DNA from: Candidatus Zixiibacteriota bacterium
GTDB taxonomy: Bacteria > Zixibacteria > MSB-5A5 > GN15 > JACZUZ01
Direction of reading: 5' to 3'
Assembly (NCBI GenBank): GCA_022563625.1
Contig: JADFNA010000055.1
Span: forward strand, 1-8,429
Length of the DNA stretch: 8,429 nt
The translations under genes were made by a program, and so were the position numbers. The notes beneath the pieces are model-generated. The model saw only the letters and a list, made by a program, of their open reading frames with translations. It did not search any database and was not told where the DNA came from. This document shows, piece by piece, positions 5,940 to 8,429 of this stretch (the stretch's first letter is position 1; every line of letters begins with the position of its first letter).

Positions 5940-6947
5940 ATGGGATTGTTCAAAGTCGCCTCCATCACAATATTAGTATTTGTTGGCCATTCGCTCGCGC
6001 TATCACAATTCTCTGACAACGACAAATCGCAATTGTATCCAAAAGTCATCACTGTAGGTCGAGGTGTCAGTTGCAAATGGACTCCATCAGGAACTGCGCT
6101 GACATATAAAGTTGCGGACACGTTAATAGTATACGATGTCAGTACCCAAGAAAGAGTCTCGATTGGAGTCATTGCAGGTGTTCATTACGAGTGGTTAAAT
6201 GATTCAATATTTGTGACTTTGGAAAACTCTTGGGCAGGTGGCAATGGCGCCGGAAGGGACAAAAGTAGATCTACTATTGTCCGGTACTACACATATGATA
6301 CATCTTCGAGCGCTATAGTTCTGGACTCCAGTGAATCATTTCTTGCCAGCGGGATTCAACCGTCTAGATTTGTTCGTTCGACATCAGGCAGCATCGGGAT
6401 CGTCGACTACGCAAGAATTGCTATGACATTTGAAACTCAACACTCAATGCGCTCCCGACGCACTGGCCAAGACCTATATATAAGAGCGTTGATATCGCCC
6501 GGACAAGCGCTAAACACACCTCGAAACCTGTCTCTCGTAGACGCAGCCGGGGACGAAGTTCAAAGAATCGCTACTGGCGCTCCATACTACTTCCCGAAGT
6601 TGTCGCCAGACGGTAGCATGGTGTCGTGTCATTCAAATGGCCAGCTTGTGTTACTAAGCGTCAGCGGTGACATAATAGCGACGATACCGCGTTCAACTGG
6701 GGAGAGTTGGTCTCCATGCGGGCAGAAACTTTTCTATAACAAGCCAATCGAGGATGGCTATGACATTATTGGAAGCGAACTATATTCTTTTGACATTTCT
6801 GCTTTAGAAGAAACGCAGTTGACGAATACACCTGACAAAATAGAGTTATCTCCTCTCAGCTCTCCAAACGGCGATATGTTAGCATACTACTCGTACAACC
6901 ATGGCGTAAATGTAATCGAAATACTTGTTTTGGTGAGACAAGATTAG
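5940..6947 (+). CDS. Secreted TolB-like beta-propeller (PD40 repeat) protein of unknown function
   Basis: I do not recognise a specific function. Residues 1-22 look like a signal peptide (Lys5, then ITILVFVGHSLALS, cleavage likely near Ala20 to Ser22), so the mature protein is expected in the periplasm or outside. The rest is all-beta with WD40-like (PD40) repeat signatures. These are CKWTPSGTALTY at 45-56, FPKLSPDGSMVSCHSNGQL at 218-236, SWSPCGQKLFYNK at 256-268, and QLTNTPDKIE followed by SSPNGDMLAYYS at 307-318. The QLTNTP...SPNG pattern is typical of TolB-type propellers, which bind proteins or sugars, but no partner is visible here. The first half has weaker repeats. It begins one base after the kynB stop with its own strong ribosome site. 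It is visibly more AT-rich than its neighbours (22 G+C in the 60 bases 6181-6240) and uses more A/T-ending codons and AGA. Recent acquisition or relaxed constraint is possible. Confidence 0.75.
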   Translation: MGLFKVASITILVFVGHSLALSQFSDNDKSQLYPKVITVGRGVSCKWTPSGTALTYKVADTLIVYDVSTQERVSIGVIAGVHYEWLNDSIFVTLENSWAGGNGAGRDKSRSTIVRYYTYDTSSSAIVLDSSESFLASGIQPSRFVRSTSGSIGIVDYARIAMTFETQHSMRSRRTGQDLYIRALISPGQALNTPRNLSLVDAAGDEVQRIATGAPYYFPKLSPDGSMVSCHSNGQLVLLSVSGDIIATIPRSTGESWSPCGQKLFYNKPIEDGYDIIGSELYSFDISALEETQLTNTPDKIELSPLSSPNGDMLAYYSYNHGVNVIEILVLVRQD

Positions 6948-6986
6948 AAAATTGTCGACTCTTGTTTGAGCTTTAATTCCTGAGAA

Positions 6987-7009
6987 GGCGGAACCACAGG
7001 GGTTCCGCC
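6987..7009. terminator. Perfect 9-bp hairpin between convergent genes
   Basis: GGCGGAACC at 6987-6995 pairs exactly with GGTTCCGCC at 7001-7009 around a 5-base loop. It lies 39 bases after the propeller gene stop and serves the convergent spacer. No T run follows in either direction, so termination is only inferred from position. The sequence with its flanking CTAC also resembles a dispersed GTAGGGCGGAACC-type element. Confidence 0.45.
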
Positions 7010-7019
7010 CTACAACTAT

Positions 7020-7113
7020 GTCACCCTGAGTGCAGCGAAGGGTCTCAGCGCAAGACAGCAAGAGCGCTGATGTTTGATATACCGCTGGGTTTCTTCGCTT
7101 CGCTCAGAATGAC
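7020..7113. repeat. 94-bp imperfect palindrome with GAGCGAAGC core
   Basis: The 31-base ends (7020-7050 and 7083-7113) are reverse complements at 23 of 31 positions. The left end begins GTCACCCTGAG and the right, reversed, begins GTCATTCTGAGCGAAGCG. Inside, TCAGCGC (7045-7051) and GCGCTGA (7064-7070) form a perfect 7-bp stem. Both ends match the GTCATTCTGAGCGAAGCGAAG type of short repeat known between genes in several bacterial lineages. It may be two solo copies head to head or one small non-autonomous element. No coding sequence is present. Confidence 0.65.
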
Positions 7114-7150
7114 TATCTGCTATCTACGTTATGATAATGCCGTCCTGGCG

Positions 7151-7873
7151 TTAAGTTAAACCGCATATGCTTACCAGTTCAGCCAGGCTGGCTACTTCTA
7201 TGTCCGGTCGGGCTTCGGATGGTGGTGTGGCGCCAGCGCCCGCTTTTTCTTTTCTACGGTTGACCCACACGGTTTTGATTTCAAGCGCGTTGGCCGGGGC
7301 GATGTCGTGATAGAGGCTTTGTGCGACATGCAGAATTTGTTCTTTGGGAATACCCAGTGTGTCAAGCATGTGACGGAAGTTTTGCTGAGAGGGTTTGTAT
7401 GAGCCAACATGTTCGGAGGTAATAATCCAATCGAAACCAATCTGAAGTAATTTGTTCGATCCAGTAAACAAATCATCATCAATGTTTGACAGTATGCCCA
7501 GCTTGAAGCGGTCTTTGAGCGCCTTTAGTGACGCTACGGTATCAGTGAAGGGCGGCCAGATGGAAATCGACTCGGCGATTGAGGCGGATTCTTTTTCGTC
7601 TGGCGTGAATCCGTGCCGGATGCCAAATGCGCAGCAAACCTGAGACAAAATGTCACGGTAGCGCTGATACGCGCCCTGTTGGATGGGAGATTCCAATTCG
7701 GAGAATGTTGCAAGTATCTCTTCATTGCTAAGCGCTGCATTGTGCGCGGCGAGAATCGGGCGGAAGGCGTTAATTATTCCCGTTTCCCAATCAATCAATG
7801 TGCCATAGCAGTCGAATGTTAGCGCTGTGACGGATGAGAAATCTATGGACGATTGGTAACGCGAGCTACTCAC
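7151..7873 (-). CDS. HAD-superfamily hydrolase, type II haloacid dehalogenase-like
   Basis: The 240-residue protein has all four HAD motifs. These are nucleophile Asp21 in TFDCYGTLIDWE, Ser129-Asn130 in GILSNIDDD, Lys160 in GSYKPSQQNF, and Asp190 in HVAQSLYHDIAPA. The residue two after the nucleophile is Tyr (DxYGT), as in L-2-haloacid dehalogenases, rather than the Asp of HAD phosphatases. That favours dehalogenase-type chemistry or an untested substrate over a phosphatase. A helical cap fits between motifs I and II (about residues 30-110). No signal peptide is seen, so it is probably cytosolic. It starts with GTG at 7873, which overlaps the stop of the upstream redoxin gene by four bases (GTGA). 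No ATG lies nearby, and translational coupling explains the weak ribosome site. Family is firm; the physiological substrate cannot be read from sequence. Confidence 0.88.
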   Translation of the reverse strand: MSSSRYQSSIDFSSVTALTFDCYGTLIDWETGIINAFRPILAAHNAALSNEEILATFSELESPIQQGAYQRYRDILSQVCCAFGIRHGFTPDEKESASIAESISIWPPFTDTVASLKALKDRFKLGILSNIDDDLFTGSNKLLQIGFDWIITSEHVGSYKPSQQNFRHMLDTLGIPKEQILHVAQSLYHDIAPANALEIKTVWVNRRKEKAGAGATPPSEARPDIEVASLAELVSICGLT

Positions 7874-8429
7874 TGTGAGGGTTCTTGAATCTGCGAAAGC
7901 AGCGCCTTGATGGCCAGGGACATTTGTTCATAGTCCCGATTAACATCGAGCAGCTCCGGGTCATCTGAAGGATGAATCACCGGGCCGGGATGCACAAAAC
8001 GGATTATACCTTGCTGATCCAAAAGAAATGACACACTGGTGGCCGAGCGGCGTTTTTTGTTGAGGTAATTCTGTTTGAGAACTTCCCAGTTTTGGTCAAC
8101 TGCCACAATTCCGTCGTATTCGCGCTCCCTCGCCGCTTCTAGTATGTCTTTGGAGATCACATTGCGCGGCGGTTTGGGATGATAAACCGCGATGGTTTGA
8201 AAGTCGTCCGAGGGATAGAGTTCGCTGAACCCATAGATTGCCGGAAGCGACGCGGTACAGAACGGACAACTGTCAGTCCACCAGCGCACAAGCGTGACTT
8301 TCCCTGTGACTTCGAGAGGTTCATTGTCTTCGGTATGCAGCCAGCGCAGATTTGATAAATCGAGCCTTGACCCGACGACATCGCCCCCGGCGCGCAGCTC
8401 CTGTTCGCCAACTTCGAGACGAGCTTGGA
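7870..8429 (-). CDS. Thioredoxin-fold protein (TlpA/redoxin-like), 5' end outside window
   Basis: The frame is open to the right edge, giving 185 visible residues. GTG 8289 is an internal codon, not the start, because conserved-looking sequence continues upstream (LRWLHTEDNEPLEVTGKVTL). The active site is WWTDSCPFCTASLP, with the CxxC cysteines at visible residues 54 and 57 after the usual strand VTLVRW. A second strand (FQTIAVYHPKPP), VDQNWEVLKQNYL and SFLLDQQGIIRFVHPG follow, in the order expected of TlpA-type redoxins. The position that normally holds the cis-proline before FLLD appears to be Ser (ATSVSFLLD). It is probably a thiol-disulfide reductase or a peroxiredoxin-related protein. 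Whether it is exported cannot be told, because the N-terminus is missing. It is the upstream partner of the HAD gene with a 4-base overlap. Confidence 0.85.
   Translation of the reverse strand, partial: QARLEVGEQELRAGGDVVGSRLDLSNLRWLHTEDNEPLEVTGKVTLVRWWTDSCPFCTASLPAIYGFSELYPSDDFQTIAVYHPKPPRNVISKDILEAAREREYDGIVAVDQNWEVLKQNYLNKKRRSATSVSFLLDQQGIIRFVHPGPVIHPSDDPELLDVNRDYEQMSLAIKALLSQIQEPSQ

Noticed and set aside
7151..7873. HAD phosphatase (phosphoglycolate phosphatase type)
   Set aside because: The residue two after the nucleophile is Tyr instead of the Asp needed as general acid in HAD phosphatases. The DxYGT form fits haloacid dehalogenase-like members better.
8157..8411. Minus-strand frame overlapping the redoxin gene in another phase
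   Set aside because: The correct frame, which carries CPFC, stays open to the window edge and reads as thioredoxin fold. This one has no motif.

Overview
This is a bacterial window with seven recognisable protein genes plus one protein of unassigned function. It looks like part of a metagenome-type genome of middle-to-high GC. The gene content does not fix the phylum. The spacers hold several short palindromic or repeat-like elements, most with a GAGCGAAGC-type core. Such elements are scattered through genomes of several candidate phyla (for example Zixibacteria-like, Chloroflexota-like or deltaproteobacterial lineages). A lineage in or near the FCB/Zixibacteria group is my guess only; it is not shown by the sequence.

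Layout. (1) 1-1390, minus strand: an SOS translesion-polymerase pair. umuD has an intact cleavage site and Ser/Lys dyad. umuC is cut off at the window's left edge. The umuD-umuC junction is odd: umuC has no ATG at the usual place, and two hairpins lie there. (2) 1391-1766: a divergent spacer holding at least three repeat-like elements. (3) 1767-6947, plus strand: a run of five closely spaced genes. These encode a lipoprotein glutathione peroxidase, glutamine-dependent NAD+ synthetase (nadE), a kynureninase-like PLP enzyme, kynurenine formamidase (kynB), and a secreted TolB-like beta-propeller protein. The last four are separated by 30 bases, a 1-base overlap and 1 base, so they look like one transcription unit. 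(4) 6948-7150: a convergent spacer with a perfect 9-bp hairpin and a 94-bp imperfect palindrome. (5) 7151-8429, minus strand: a HAD-superfamily hydrolase overlapping by 4 bases a thioredoxin-fold (TlpA/redoxin-like) protein whose 5' end lies outside the window.

How it fits together. KynB hydrolyses N-formylkynurenine, and a KynU-family enzyme would then release anthranilate or 3-hydroxyanthranilate. NadE makes NAD+. A tryptophan-to-NAD+ link is tempting, but tryptophan dioxygenase, kynurenine monooxygenase and 3-hydroxyanthranilate dioxygenase are not in the window. The kynureninase-like protein also lacks several residues that I recall as conserved around PLP in characterised kynureninases. 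That pair is the most interesting part of the window: a tightly coupled formamidase plus divergent kynureninase-like enzyme next to nadE, possibly acting on a substrate other than kynurenine. I see no CRISPR array, tRNA, rRNA, transposase or phage gene.
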